A DNA stretch of 64,000 nucleotides from Variovorax sp. Root473 (GCF_001426505.1 NZ_LMEV01000001.1:437380-501379), one strand, 5' to 3'. Positions 43,111-52,485 are shown, numbered from the stretch's first letter. Notes: generated by a model from the sequence alone, not told the origin. Made by a program: numbers and translations.

Positions 43111-43818
43111 TCACGCCGCTGCGCCCGTCGTGATGAGGCCCTCGACGTGGGCGCGCTGCGCGTCCAGTTCCTGGGCCGTGCCGGACCAGGCGACCTGGCC
43201 ATGGTCCAGCACGTACTGGCGGTGGGCCAGCTTCAGGGGCACCTTGAGGTTCTGCTCCACCAGCACGATGCCGGTGCCCTGGCGATGGACTTCGCTGAAC
43301 ACGCGGACCAGTTGGTCCACGATGACCGGCGCCAGCCCCTCGGTGGGTTCGTCGAGCAGCAGCATGCGCGGGTTGCCCAGCAGGGCGCGCCCGATCGACA
43401 GCATCTGCTGCTCGCCGCCGGAGAGCTGGTCGCCGCCGAAGTCCAGCCGTTCCCGCAGGCGCGGGAAGGCGTCCAGCACCCGGTCGAGGGTCCAGTGCCC
43501 CGGCTGGTGGGCCAGCGCGCCGATCTTGAGGTTCTCCAGCACCGACAGGTTGGGGAAGATGCGGCGCGTGTCCGGCACCAGCGCCACGCCGAGCTTGGCG
43601 ATGGCCTCCACGCCCAGGCCCGAAATGTCCTGCTCGCCCAGCAGGCGCCGGCCGGCCACCAGGGGCATCAGGCCGACCAGGGCCTTGAGCAGCGTGGTTT
43701 TGCCTGCGCCGTTGCGCCCGACGATGGCGACGATTTCATGGAAATCGATCCGCACGGAGATTTCTTCCAGCGCCAGGGCCTGGCCGTACCTGACGCTGGC
43801 TTTTTCGAGTTCGATCAC
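43111..43818 (-). CDS. ABC transporter ATP-binding protein, LivF-like (cargo 2)
   Basis: This 235-residue ATPase starts with GTG overlapping the livG stop. It has Walker A GRNGAGKTT, GVALVPDTRRIFPNLSVLENL, LSGGEQQMLSIGRALL, Walker B LLLDEPTEGLAP and VEQNLKVPLKLA. It is a component of the second HAAT importer. Confidence 0.95.
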   Translation of the reverse strand: MIELEKASVRYGQALALEEISVRIDFHEIVAIVGRNGAGKTTLLKALVGLMPLVAGRRLLGEQDISGLGVEAIAKLGVALVPDTRRIFPNLSVLENLKIGALAHQPGHWTLDRVLDAFPRLRERLDFGGDQLSGGEQQMLSIGRALLGNPRMLLLDEPTEGLAPVIVDQLVRVFSEVHRQGTGIVLVEQNLKVPLKLAHRQYVLDHGQVAWSGTAQELDAQRAHVEGLITTGAAA

Positions 43819-44567
43819 TGCGCGTCCTCCCCAAGGTAAATCGACCGCACCGCTTCGTTCCTGCGGATGTCCTCGGGGGCGCCGCAGGCGATGACCGAGC
43901 CGTTGCTCATGACCACGATTTCGTGGGACAGCGACATCACCGCATCCATGTTGTGCTCGATCAGCAGCACCGTGCGCCCCTGCGCGGCCTTGCGGATCAG
44001 GGCCAGCGCGGCCTGGATCTCGTGGTGGCCGATGCCCGCCAGCGGTTCGTCCAGCAGCAAAATCCTGGGATCGGGCAGCAGGGTCACGCCCAGTTCCAGC
44101 GAGCGCTGCAGGCCGTAGGGCAGCGTGCCCGCGACGTCGTCGCGGTGGGCCGCCAGCCCCGTCAGCTCCAGGATGGCATCCAGCTGCTCGCGGAACTGCC
44201 GGTCGAAGTGGCGGCTCATCCAGAAGGGCTGGAACCCGGGCCGGCGGGACTGGGCCGCGACCAGCAGGTTCTCGGCCACCGTCATTTCGCCGAAGATCTT
44301 GATGATCTGGAAGCTGCGCCCGATGCCCATGCGGGCCCGTTCGTAGGCGGGGCGCTGGCTGATCTCCCGGCCGCCGCAGTACACCTTGCCCGCATGGCGC
44401 ATCTGCCGCCCGGCCAGCACGTTCAGCAGCGTGGTCTTGCCCGCGCCGTTGGGTCCGATCAGGCCGTAGATGCAGCCCTCCAGGAATTCATGGCTGACGT
44501 CGTTGACCGCCTTCAGGGCGCCGTAGCTGACAGTCACGCCCTCGCACCGCAGTGCTGCCTGGCTCAT
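43815..44567 (-). CDS. ABC transporter ATP-binding protein, LivG-like (cargo 2)
   Basis: This 250-residue ATPase starts MSQAALRCEGVTVSYGALKA at the ATG overlapping the livM stop. It shows Walker A GPNGAGKTTLLN, the degenerate signature GTLPYGLQRSLELGVTLL, Walker B LLLDEPLAGIG and IEHNMDAVM. The upstream frame extension lies over livM and is not used. Confidence 0.94.
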   Translation of the reverse strand: MSQAALRCEGVTVSYGALKAVNDVSHEFLEGCIYGLIGPNGAGKTTLLNVLAGRQMRHAGKVYCGGREISQRPAYERARMGIGRSFQIIKIFGEMTVAENLLVAAQSRRPGFQPFWMSRHFDRQFREQLDAILELTGLAAHRDDVAGTLPYGLQRSLELGVTLLPDPRILLLDEPLAGIGHHEIQAALALIRKAAQGRTVLLIEHNMDAVMSLSHEIVVMSNGSVIACGAPEDIRRNEAVRSIYLGEDAQ

Positions 44568-45532
44568 CGCGCACCTCCGCGCCGGTTCTTCTGGTAGGCC
44601 GCGAAACCCTGCTCCAGCTCGCCAACGATGCCGCGCGGGAAGAAGATGGTTGCAAGGATGAACACCAGGCCCAGCACGCCGTACCAGTACTCGGTCCAGC
44701 TGCTCAGCCATTCCTTGAGCACCTCGAAGGCGATCACGCCGACGGTGGCGCCCCACAGCGAGCCGGAGCCGCCCAGCAGGGTCATGATGATCACGTCCCC
44801 CGAGGTGGTCCAGTGCAGCATCTGCGGGTTCATGTACATCAGCAGCGAGGCCAGCAGCGCCCCCGCCAGGCCGCTCAGGCCGCCCGAGATCACGAAGGTG
44901 ATCTGCTTGTAGCGGTTGACGTTGAAGCCCAGTTGGTCGGCGCGGGTCTCGTTGCCACGGATCGCCGCGATCACGCGGCCGAACGGCGAACTGCGCAGCG
45001 AGATCACCGCCAGCATGACCAGGGCATACACGCCCAGCACGAACCAGTAGTAGTGGACGGGGTCGTAGAAGTCGATGCCCAGGAAGCCCGGGCGCTCCAC
45101 GCCCGAGATGCCGTCCGACCCGCCAGTGAAGCCGCGCAGCTTGCTGTCCGCCAGGATGAAGATCAGCTGGGACAGCGCCAGGGTCACCAGCGCGAAGAAG
45201 ATGCCGGACACCCGCAGCGCGAAGAAGCTGAACAGCAGGGCGAACGCAGCCCCCACGATGATGGCCAGGCCCACGCCGGCGGAGAAAGGCAGCCCGTATT
45301 TCTGCGTCGCCAGGGCCACGGCGTAGCCGCCCACCCCGAGGAAGGTGGCGTGCCCGAAGGACACCATGCCCAAAGCGCCGAACACGAAGTCGAAGCCGAT
45401 GGCGAAGATCGCCCAGATGGCCGCCAGGGTGACCAGCTGGATCAGCGCTTCACTCGGGTTGAGGAAGGGCAGCAGGATGCCGGCCGCGGCCAGCAGCAGG
45501 CCGAAGCAGATGTCGAACAGGGAGAGTTTCAT
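44564..45532 (-). CDS. ABC transporter permease, LivM-like (cargo 2)
   Basis: This 322-residue polytopic permease has GALGMVSFGHATFLGVGGYA and the loop SPFGRVIAAIRGNETRADQLGFN, characteristic of LivM. It overlaps livG and livH by four bases on each side. Confidence 0.94.
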   Translation of the reverse strand: MKLSLFDICFGLLLAAAGILLPFLNPSEALIQLVTLAAIWAIFAIGFDFVFGALGMVSFGHATFLGVGGYAVALATQKYGLPFSAGVGLAIIVGAAFALLFSFFALRVSGIFFALVTLALSQLIFILADSKLRGFTGGSDGISGVERPGFLGIDFYDPVHYYWFVLGVYALVMLAVISLRSSPFGRVIAAIRGNETRADQLGFNVNRYKQITFVISGGLSGLAGALLASLLMYMNPQMLHWTTSGDVIIMTLLGGSGSLWGATVGVIAFEVLKEWLSSWTEYWYGVLGLVFILATIFFPRGIVGELEQGFAAYQKNRRGGAR

Positions 45533-46386
45533 GCCGTCCTCGCCGCGCGGTAGAACAAGCCCTGCGGGCGCGTCAAGAGGGTGCCGATCAGCAGCACGAA
45601 GGTCATGATGTCCACCCAGCCGGGCAGGTACACGTAGCCCAGGGCACGCACCATGCCGATCAGCATGGACGCCGCGATCGCCCCCCGGATGTTCCCCAGC
45701 CCACCCAGGATCACGACGATGAAGCAGTCGATGATGGTGTTGGTCGCCATACCCAGCTCGATGGGGAACAGCGGCGCCGCGATCGCGCCCGCCAGGCCCG
45801 ACAGGCCACAGCCCGTGGCGAAGACCGCCATGCGGATCGCGCCCACTGGCAGGCCCAGGATGCGCACCATTTCCGCGTCGCTGCTGGCGGCCCGCACGAG
45901 CATGCCGAAAGTGCTCTTCTCAAGCACCAAGTACAGGCCCGCCGAGACGAGAGCGCCGAACCCGATCACGAACAGCCGGTACATCGGGATCGTGCTGCCC
46001 AGCATGTCCACGGTGCCGTTCCACAGCGGCGGAATCGCCACCTCCTGGTAGCCGGGGCCCCAGACGAAGCGCACCACGTCGCTCAGGATCAGGATCAGGC
46101 CGAAGGTCAGGATCAGCTGGTAGAAGTGCGGGCGCTCGTAGAGCGGTCGCAGCGCCAGCTTCTCGATCACCGCGCCCGCCAGCGCGGTGAAGAACGTAGC
46201 GGCCAGCACGCCCATGAGGAACGAGCCCGTGCGCCGCCCCGTTTCATACGAGACGTAGGCGCCCAACATATAGATGGCACCGTGGGCAAAATTGATCACA
46301 CCCAGCATGCCGAAGATGAGCGTCAGGCCCGCCGCCAGCAAAAACAGCAGCATGCCCAGGCTCAAGCCGATCACGATAGTTGACAT
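45529..46386 (-). CDS. ABC transporter permease, LivH-like (cargo 2)
   Basis: This 285-residue permease has the LivH signature GVINFAHGAIYMLGAYVSYE near the N-terminus and TFGMLVRAASSDAEMVRILG in the coupling loop. It is followed by livM with a four-base overlap and preceded by the binding-protein gene. Confidence 0.95.
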   Translation of the reverse strand: MSTIVIGLSLGMLLFLLAAGLTLIFGMLGVINFAHGAIYMLGAYVSYETGRRTGSFLMGVLAATFFTALAGAVIEKLALRPLYERPHFYQLILTFGLILILSDVVRFVWGPGYQEVAIPPLWNGTVDMLGSTIPMYRLFVIGFGALVSAGLYLVLEKSTFGMLVRAASSDAEMVRILGLPVGAIRMAVFATGCGLSGLAGAIAAPLFPIELGMATNTIIDCFIVVILGGLGNIRGAIAASMLIGMVRALGYVYLPGWVDIMTFVLLIGTLLTRPQGLFYRAARTA

Positions 46387-46434
46387 AGCGATTCACCGAG
46401 TGCGGAAGGCCGGGGCGGCCTCCCGCTGCGGCCT

Positions 46435-47631
46435 TCAGTTCTTGCAGGCCTCGAACAGCTTCTCTTCGGGAAAGACCTTGGTGATCTTCATCGTCAGCGC
46501 GGGGGCTGGCGGGGTGCCCTGCACCACCTCGCCCCAGAAGCCCGGCTGCAGGGCCTGGTGGTCGCAGGCACGCATGGTCTTCTTGCCTTCCACGGAGTTC
46601 TCGCGGACGCTGGCGGCGAAGGCGTCCACCCACTTCTCCTTGTCCCAGGAGCCGGTCTTTTCCACCGTGTCCAGCCACCACGCCATGCCGTCGTAGGCCT
46701 CCCCGGCCGTCATGCTGGGGAAGATGCCGAACTTCTTGCGGTAGGCCTCGACGAACTTGCGGTTGGCGGCGGTGTCGATGGTGTGGTCGTAGCGCAGGCC
46801 GGAATTGACGCCCAGCGAGGCCGGCCCCACGGCCGCCGCCATGGTTTCATCGGCGGCCACGGGTCCGAAAAGCACCTTGCTCTTGCCCAGGTTCACCTGG
46901 CCGGCCTGCTTGAGCAAAGTAACCACGTCCGAGCCCGTCAGCATCAGCAGCACGCCGTCGGCGTCGGACTTGGCGATCTTGTCCACGATGGACGAATAGT
47001 CGCGGTTGCCCAGGGGCGGGAAGTCCTCACCCACGATCTGGATACCGTTGGGGCCGGTCTGCTGCTTGATCCACTCGTAGCCGTCACGGGTGGCCTGGTA
47101 GTCGGCGGTAACGATGTAGATCTTCTTGAGCTTCCTGTCCTGCATGTACGCCAGCGCCATGCGGTTTTCCATGCCCAGGTTGTTCGATGTACGGAAGGTG
47201 TAGCGGGAGCCGCCGGGCACGGTGATCTTGTCGTCCGCCGAGATGGTGACGAGGTGGGGCACCTTGCGCTGCTTGGCCAGGTTCATGACCGCCAGCGTGG
47301 AGGCGGAGCTGAGCGCACCGAAGATCATGTGCGAGCCCTCGGAGATCAGCTTGGTGGCCTTCTGCACGGCGGGCTGGGGCTTGGTTTCGTCGTCCTCCCA
47401 GGTGACTTCGATGGGCACGCCCATCACCTTGCCGCCGCGCTCCTCGACGGCGATCTGCACGCCCCGGCGCATGTCCTCGCCCAGCAGCCCGTAGGGACCG
47501 GAGAGCGACAGCACGCCGCCGATCTTGAACTTCTCGGGCTTGGACTGGGCATGCCCGTTGGACACCAGCCCCATGGCCGCCGCCGCGGCGACCACCATGC
47601 CCTTTTTAAACCATTTCGCAACGCTAACCAT
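46435..47631 (-). CDS. ABC transporter substrate-binding protein, LivK-like (cargo 2)
   Basis: The start MVSVAKWFKKGMVVAAAAAM is chosen for its AGGAGA box and signal peptide (cleavage near GHAQ|S), giving 398 residues. The periplasmic part shows FKIGGVLSLSGPYGLLGEDM and VQIAVEERGGKVMGVPIEV. It differs clearly from the cargo 1 binding protein, so the two importers probably take up different ligands. Longer in-frame starts are within the SDR intergenic region. Confidence 0.94.
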   Translation of the reverse strand: MVSVAKWFKKGMVVAAAAAMGLVSNGHAQSKPEKFKIGGVLSLSGPYGLLGEDMRRGVQIAVEERGGKVMGVPIEVTWEDDETKPQPAVQKATKLISEGSHMIFGALSSASTLAVMNLAKQRKVPHLVTISADDKITVPGGSRYTFRTSNNLGMENRMALAYMQDRKLKKIYIVTADYQATRDGYEWIKQQTGPNGIQIVGEDFPPLGNRDYSSIVDKIAKSDADGVLLMLTGSDVVTLLKQAGQVNLGKSKVLFGPVAADETMAAAVGPASLGVNSGLRYDHTIDTAANRKFVEAYRKKFGIFPSMTAGEAYDGMAWWLDTVEKTGSWDKEKWVDAFAASVRENSVEGKKTMRACDHQALQPGFWGEVVQGTPPAPALTMKITKVFPEEKLFEACKN

Positions 47632-47668
47632 GATGTGTCTCCTGTCGTTGATTTGCATGTATTCCAGG

Positions 47669-48478
47669 TCAGCCGATGCGGGCGGAAATACCGCCATCGA
47701 CCATGATTTCGGCGGACGTGACGTACTTGGATTCGTCACTCGCCAGCCACAGGGCCGTGGTGGCCACGTCCCATGCGTCTCCCATGTGGCCCATGGGGCA
47801 CTGCCGGTCCCGCTTGGCCAGCATTTCCTCCTGCGACGCTTCCCGGTACCCGTCCGCCAGCGACAGCACGGGCTGTCGGACCATGGGCGTATTCATCAGG
47901 CCCGGCATCAGCACGTTCGAGCGGATGCCCCGCTTGGCGTATTCCAGGGCGACGCTGCGGGAGAAGCCGAGCACCGCGGCCTTCGAGGCGCTGTAGGACA
48001 CGTAGGCCACGCCGCTGTCGCGCACGCCGGCTACCGAGCCGATGTTGACGATGCTCCCCCGGCCTTTCCGGAGCATGGAGGGGATCGCATGCTTGCAGGT
48101 CAGGAACATGGAGGTGAGGTTGATGTCGAAGACCAGGCGCCAGTCCTCCAGGCTCTGCTCGACGACCCCACCCAGGCGGGCGGTGCCGACGTTGTTCACC
48201 AGGATGTCGATGTCGCCATAGGTGGTCACGCAATCCTGGACCAGCGCTTCCACCGCGCCGGGGTCGGTCACGTCGCACTGGGCCACGCTCATGGCCCCGC
48301 CCTCTTCCCGCACGATCGACTCGGTCTCGCGCGCTGCGTCCAGGTGGATGTCGCAGCCATAGACCTTCGCCCCTTCGCGGGCGAACAACACGGCCATGGC
48401 CTTGCCATTGCCCCAGCCGGGCCCCGATGATCCGCAACCGGTGACCAGGGCCACCTTGCCTTCCAGGCGTTTCACCAT
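47669..48478 (-). CDS. SDR-family oxidoreductase (cargo 2, first copy in operon)
   Basis: This 269-residue SDR starts MVKRLEGKVALVTGCGSSGP. The cofactor motif is TGCGSSGPGWGNG, longer than the usual TGxxxGxG; NNVGTARLGG, catalytic Ser in IVNIGSVAG and YSASK follow. The end VDGGISARIG is typical. The same frame is open through the thiolase gene upstream, which is coincidental. It would oxidise a hydroxyacyl-CoA before thiolysis. Confidence 0.92.
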   Translation of the reverse strand: MVKRLEGKVALVTGCGSSGPGWGNGKAMAVLFAREGAKVYGCDIHLDAARETESIVREEGGAMSVAQCDVTDPGAVEALVQDCVTTYGDIDILVNNVGTARLGGVVEQSLEDWRLVFDINLTSMFLTCKHAIPSMLRKGRGSIVNIGSVAGVRDSGVAYVSYSASKAAVLGFSRSVALEYAKRGIRSNVLMPGLMNTPMVRQPVLSLADGYREASQEEMLAKRDRQCPMGHMGDAWDVATTALWLASDESKYVTSAEIMVDGGISARIG

Positions 48479-48489
48479 GATCTCGTCCC

Positions 48490-49677
48490 TCAGTCCGCGC
48501 GCCCGTACAGGGTCACCACGGTGGCGCCGCCCAGGCCCGCGTTGTGCTGCAAGGCCAGGCGTGCACCCTCCACTTGGCGTGCTTCGGCGCTGCCGCGCAG
48601 TTGGTGGGTCAGCTCGTAGCACTGCGCCAAGCCGGTCGCGCCCAGCGGATGGCCCTTGGACAGCAGCCCGCCCGAGGGGTTGACGACGACCGCGCCGCCA
48701 TAGGTGTTGCTGTCCGACTCGACGAAGGCCCGGCCCTCGCCGACGGCGCAGAAACCCAGGCCCTCGTAGCTGAGCAGCTCGTTCTGCGCAAAGCAGTCGT
48801 GCAGCTCGCACACGTCGATGTCCTGCGGTCCCACGCCTGCCGCCTCGTAGACCTGGCGGGCGGCCTCGCGCGTCATGTCGAAGCCCACAACGGAAATCGC
48901 GGACTTGTCGGCGAACGCGCCGGGGCGGTCGGACACCAGCGACTGCGCCAACACCTGCACGTTGGCGGAGAGGCCCATCTTCTGGGCGAACTTCTTGCTC
49001 ACGAAGACGGCGGCAGCGGCGCCGCAGGTCGGCGGGCAGGCCATCAGGCGGGTCATGGCGCCGGGCACCAGGGGCGAGCTGGCCAGCACCTCCTCCACCG
49101 TCACCTCCTTGCGGAACAGCGCCAGCGGATTGCGCGCAGCGTGGCGGCTGGCCTTGGCGCGGATCCTGGCGAAGGTGTCCAGCGGGGTGCCGTACCGCTC
49201 CATGTGCTCGCGGCCCGCCGCGCCGAAGTAGCGGATCGCCATGGGCAGCTCGGGGTGGCCGAAGATCTCGTCCATGACCCCGTTGAAGTGGTCGAGCGGA
49301 TCGGGCCGGTCGTCCCAGTACGCCCTCAGGGCGCCGGCGGGCATCTGTTCGAAACCCACCGCCAGCGCGCAGTCCGCCGAGCCGTTGGCCACGGCCTTGC
49401 GCGCCATGTACAGGGCCGTGGAGCCGGAGGAGCAGTTGTTGTTGACGTTGATCACCGGCACCCCGGTCATGCCGACCTCGTAGACCGCGCGCTGGCCGCT
49501 GGCCGAGTCGCCATAGACGTAGCCCGCATAGACGTCCTGCACGTCGGAGTAGGTGAGGCCCGCGTCCTGCAGCGCCTCGCGGATCGCCTGCGCAGCCATT
49601 TCCGGGTACGGCAGGTTGTCGCCGGGTTTCTTGAAAGGGGTCATGCCGACACCGGCAACGAGAACGGGCTCTTGCAT
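48490..49677 (-). CDS. SCP2-type thiolase
   Basis: This 395-residue protein belongs to the SCP-x/SCP2-type thiolases: VLVAGVGMTPFKKPG at the start, the active-site Cys in NVNNNCSSGSTAL (about residue 85), CELHDCFAQNELL and GGLLSKGHPLGATGLAQCYE. These enzymes cleave branched 3-ketoacyl-CoAs. No DUF35 partner is encoded nearby. A truncated thiolase of the same type ends cargo 1 at 28004. Confidence 0.93.
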   Translation of the reverse strand: MQEPVLVAGVGMTPFKKPGDNLPYPEMAAQAIREALQDAGLTYSDVQDVYAGYVYGDSASGQRAVYEVGMTGVPVINVNNNCSSGSTALYMARKAVANGSADCALAVGFEQMPAGALRAYWDDRPDPLDHFNGVMDEIFGHPELPMAIRYFGAAGREHMERYGTPLDTFARIRAKASRHAARNPLALFRKEVTVEEVLASSPLVPGAMTRLMACPPTCGAAAAVFVSKKFAQKMGLSANVQVLAQSLVSDRPGAFADKSAISVVGFDMTREAARQVYEAAGVGPQDIDVCELHDCFAQNELLSYEGLGFCAVGEGRAFVESDSNTYGGAVVVNPSGGLLSKGHPLGATGLAQCYELTHQLRGSAEARQVEGARLALQHNAGLGGATVVTLYGRAD

Positions 49678-49712
49678 TGCGATACCTCCGGGGTTGAATC
49701 ACCAAACGTGCG

Positions 49713-51278
49713 TCAGGAAACCATGCGCTCCTGCGCGTGCCAATACTTCTTGCGGACTTCTTTCTTCAAGACCTTGCCCACCGCACTGCGCGGCAGCTGC
49801 GCGACGATCTCGACCTCCTTGGGCGCCTTGATGCTGCCCAGGCGGTCCTTGACGAACTGGATGAGCGCCTGCGGCTCCACGGACTGGCCCGGGCGCAGCT
49901 CGATGACCGCCCTGACGGCCTCGCCCCACTTGTCGTCGGGCACGCCGATGACGGCGCAGTCCTTCACGGCCGGGTGGGCCATGACGGCGGCCTCGACCTC
50001 GGACGAGAAGACGTTGAAGCCGCCCGTGACGATCATGTCCTTCTTGCGGTCAACGATGAACAGGAAGCCCTGCTCGTCGAAATAGCCCACGTCGCCCGTG
50101 CAGTGCCAGCCGTGGCGCTGCACTTCAGCCGTGGCCTCGGGGTTCTTGTAGTAGCCCTCGGTCACGATGTCGCCCTGCGCGACGATCTCGCCCACGGCCC
50201 CCGGCTGGGTGAGCAGGCTGCCGTCGTCGTCCATGACCGCCACCCGCGTGAAGGGGAAGCGGCGCCCCGCGCTCAGCAGGCGCTGGCGGGGCGCCACCTG
50301 CCCGTCGATGAAATGGTCCTCGACCCGCAGCACGGAGATCGCGCCAGGCACTTCCGCCTGGCCATAGATCTGCAGCATGACGGGGCCGAACACATCGATG
50401 GCCTCCGCCAGTTTGTCGGGCGACATGGGTGCGGCGCCGTACATGAGGTAGCGCAGCGCGGAAAAGTCGAAATCGCGGACGTTGGGCTGCGCCAGTAGCG
50501 TATAGATGACTGTTGGGGGCAGGAACAGCATGTTGACCCGCTCCTGCTCGATCACCTTGAGCAGGTTCTGCGGATCAATCCCGTCCATCAGGACAACGCG
50601 GCCACCGCGCGCCATGAAGGGCAGCGACACCAGCCCCGCCGTGTGGGTGATAGGTGCCGCCGCCAGCACGGTCATGCAGTCGGTAATGTTCATGGCCGAC
50701 ATATGGTTGGCCATGGTCGCCGTCAGGTTGCGGTGGCTGAGCATGACGCCCTTCGAGCGCCCCGTGGTGCCACCGGTACCCATGATCATGGCCAGCCCCC
50801 GCGGCTGCAGCGGCGCTGCGTACATCTCGGGCGGCTGGCCTTGGATCAACCGAGCAATCGACAGATCCGCCCCATCGGCCTCTTCCAGAGCTATGTAGTG
50901 ACGAATGCGGGGGACCTTGCCGCGGATCTCGGCGACCTGGCTGATATAGCGGGCCTGATAGAAAAGGACGTCGCAGTCCATGTCCTGCAGGAACTCGATG
51001 TTGGTCTCCACGCTGTTGCGCGCATTAACGGGCAGCCAGACACCCCCTCCGCGCAACACCCCCAGCAGCGCCACGAAAGCAGCCCCGGCATTGCCGCTCA
51101 GCACTGCGCCGTGAAAACCAGGTGCGAGTCCCAAGGCCTGTAGCCCCCGTGCGATCTGGCACGTGAGCGCTCCCGCTTGCGCATAGGTGACGGCCGGGGT
51201 ATCACGCCCGCAGTCCACGAAACAAGGCGCATCCGGATGGCTGGTAGCACCAGCATCGAAATAGTCCAGCAGATTCAT
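49713..51278 (-). CDS. AMP-dependent acyl-CoA synthetase (first gene of cargo 2 operon)
   Basis: This 521-residue adenylating enzyme (MNLLDYFDAGATSHPDAPCF) shows MGTGGTTGRSKGVMLSHRNL near residue 168, MLQIYGQAEVPG near 313, WHCTGDVGYFDEQGFLFIVD near 395 and the catalytic Lys in RSAVGKVLKKE. It resembles fadD3/steroid-ring or substituted-acid ligases. It is the promoter-proximal gene, read from the TetR-controlled region. Confidence 0.93.
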   Translation of the reverse strand: MNLLDYFDAGATSHPDAPCFVDCGRDTPAVTYAQAGALTCQIARGLQALGLAPGFHGAVLSGNAGAAFVALLGVLRGGGVWLPVNARNSVETNIEFLQDMDCDVLFYQARYISQVAEIRGKVPRIRHYIALEEADGADLSIARLIQGQPPEMYAAPLQPRGLAMIMGTGGTTGRSKGVMLSHRNLTATMANHMSAMNITDCMTVLAAAPITHTAGLVSLPFMARGGRVVLMDGIDPQNLLKVIEQERVNMLFLPPTVIYTLLAQPNVRDFDFSALRYLMYGAAPMSPDKLAEAIDVFGPVMLQIYGQAEVPGAISVLRVEDHFIDGQVAPRQRLLSAGRRFPFTRVAVMDDDGSLLTQPGAVGEIVAQGDIVTEGYYKNPEATAEVQRHGWHCTGDVGYFDEQGFLFIVDRKKDMIVTGGFNVFSSEVEAAVMAHPAVKDCAVIGVPDDKWGEAVRAVIELRPGQSVEPQALIQFVKDRLGSIKAPKEVEIVAQLPRSAVGKVLKKEVRKKYWHAQERMVS

Positions 51279-51409
51279 TGCTGTGCTTCTCCGTTCAAGT
51301 CAAGTCTGGTTCGGTGGAACAGCTATCGCAGACAATTCACATGCCTGCGGCGGCGGCGTTCAGCTGGAGGCCTCTGCATTCGGTGATGCCCCTTGCATGC
51401 TGTTCAAGC

Positions 51410-51479
51410 GGTACCATTTCTTTTAAATTGGTACCATTAGACGCGCTCGATTGGTACCAAGTCAATTGACTTGGTACCA
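51410..51479. promoter_or_regulatory. Four-site TetR operator and promoter of the cargo 2 operon
   Basis: GGTACC occurs at 51410-51415, 51430-51435, 51453-51458 and 51473-51478, spaced 20, 23 and 20 bases. The last two lie in a perfect 28-bp palindrome (51452-51479). On the minus strand, TTGACT (51460-51465) and TCTAAT (51436-51441) are 18 bases apart, a good sigma-70 promoter for the ligase operon, covered by the sites. Repression by the adjacent TetR protein and release by a pathway acid or CoA ester is inferred. Confidence 0.8.
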
Positions 51480-51501
51480 TGTCTCATTAGGAGAAACCCG
51501 C

Positions 51502-52197
51502 ATGAAAAAGAAGCTCACAGACGAAGAGTTCTTCGATGCGCTGACCCATCTGCTCCTGACGGAGGGGGTCAAAGGCCTGACCGTGGGTGAAATCGCCGCA
51601 CGGCTGCACTGCTCGCGGCGGCGCCTCTACGACATTGCGCAGACGAAGGAAGAGATCTTCTGCGCCGTCGTGCAACGCTTTTTCGATAGCCTCCTGAGAC
51701 AGGGCGAAGCACTGATCCACCGTGAACAGGATTTGACGACAGCACTCGCTGCCTACCTGGACGTAGGCGTCCAGGCGGCTAGTCGCATCGGTGTCCAGTT
51801 CCTGAAGGACGTCGAAGATTCAGCAGTTGCCAGAGGTATCTTCGATCACTACCAGCAGGTCCGTACCCTTAGGCTATCCCAACTCATCGACGATGGGGTA
51901 CACCAGGGTGTCTTCGCACCCTGCCATGGGCTGGTCGTATCCGAACTCATTCTGGGAGCCGCACTAAGGCTGCGCCGCCCGGCATTCCTTGCCCAGGCCA
52001 ATCTCACCCTTGAGGACGCATTCCAAGAGTTCTACCGGGTGCTGCTAGGTGGGCTACTGATCGACTCAGCCACACCAAAAGCGGCTCGTAGGGGCGTACG
52101 GGCAAGCCGAGCCACTTCGCAGCGCACCGTCACAAAGAAAGATACAGACCCTGATGAAGTCGGCACGATGCTAATTGCCGCCTGGAATCGCGGTTAG
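51502..52197 (+). CDS. TetR-family regulator
   Basis: The ATG at 51502 has AGGAG nine bases upstream and gives 231 residues. The N-terminal HTH is FFDALTHLLLTEGVKGLTVG followed by EIAARLHCSRRRLYDIAQTK. The rest is a helical ligand-binding domain. The gene diverges from the cargo 2 operon with the GGTACC operator array between them. The C-terminal tail (SRATSQRTVTKKDTDPDEVG) is long and charged. Confidence 0.9.
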   Translation: MKKKLTDEEFFDALTHLLLTEGVKGLTVGEIAARLHCSRRRLYDIAQTKEEIFCAVVQRFFDSLLRQGEALIHREQDLTTALAAYLDVGVQAASRIGVQFLKDVEDSAVARGIFDHYQQVRTLRLSQLIDDGVHQGVFAPCHGLVVSELILGAALRLRRPAFLAQANLTLEDAFQEFYRVLLGGLLIDSATPKAARRGVRASRATSQRTVTKKDTDPDEVGTMLIAAWNRG

Positions 52198-52286
52198 GGA
52201 AGGTCTGCACAACACCCGCTGCGACAAGCGCCGGCACGTGATGTTTCAAGACCTGCACGTTTTCCTAGTGGTTGAAGCTGGCAGTA

Positions 52287-52485
52287 CTATGGTTGCCTGC
52301 CCGCTTCAAGCGCCTGATGCGCGCTGCGCCCCGGCCGGAAGCCGTAGCTGTGCTCGCTGAAGGTCGGATCGATGAGCGGTTGCAGCACCTGCAGCAGGGC
52401 CTGCTGGATCAACCTGTCCACCACGGTGGGAATCCCCAATTCCCGCGTCCCTCCGCCCGGCTTGGGTACCCGGAATAGTGGCGGC
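52287..52485 (-). mobile_element. Group II intron reverse-transcriptase remnant
   Basis: The minus strand encodes PLFRVPKPGGGTRELGIPTV followed by VDRLIQQALLQVLQPLIDPT and FSEHSYGFRPGRSAHQALEA. These are the RT1-RT2 blocks of bacterial group II intron maturases. The rest of the protein is missing on both sides, and the remnant joins parB out of its frame. It sits exactly at the right border of cargo 2 and probably marks an old insertion and deletion. Confidence 0.88.

Noticed and set aside
47669-49705. One 678-codon frame spanning SDR and thiolase genes
   Set aside because: Only the last 269 codons match an SDR; the upstream part is an alternative frame of the thiolase, which is itself complete in another frame.
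52198-52290. Insertion-sequence end at GGAAGGTCTGCACAAC after the tetR gene
   Set aside because: The sequence looks like some IS termini, but no matching inverted end or transposase fragment could be found here.
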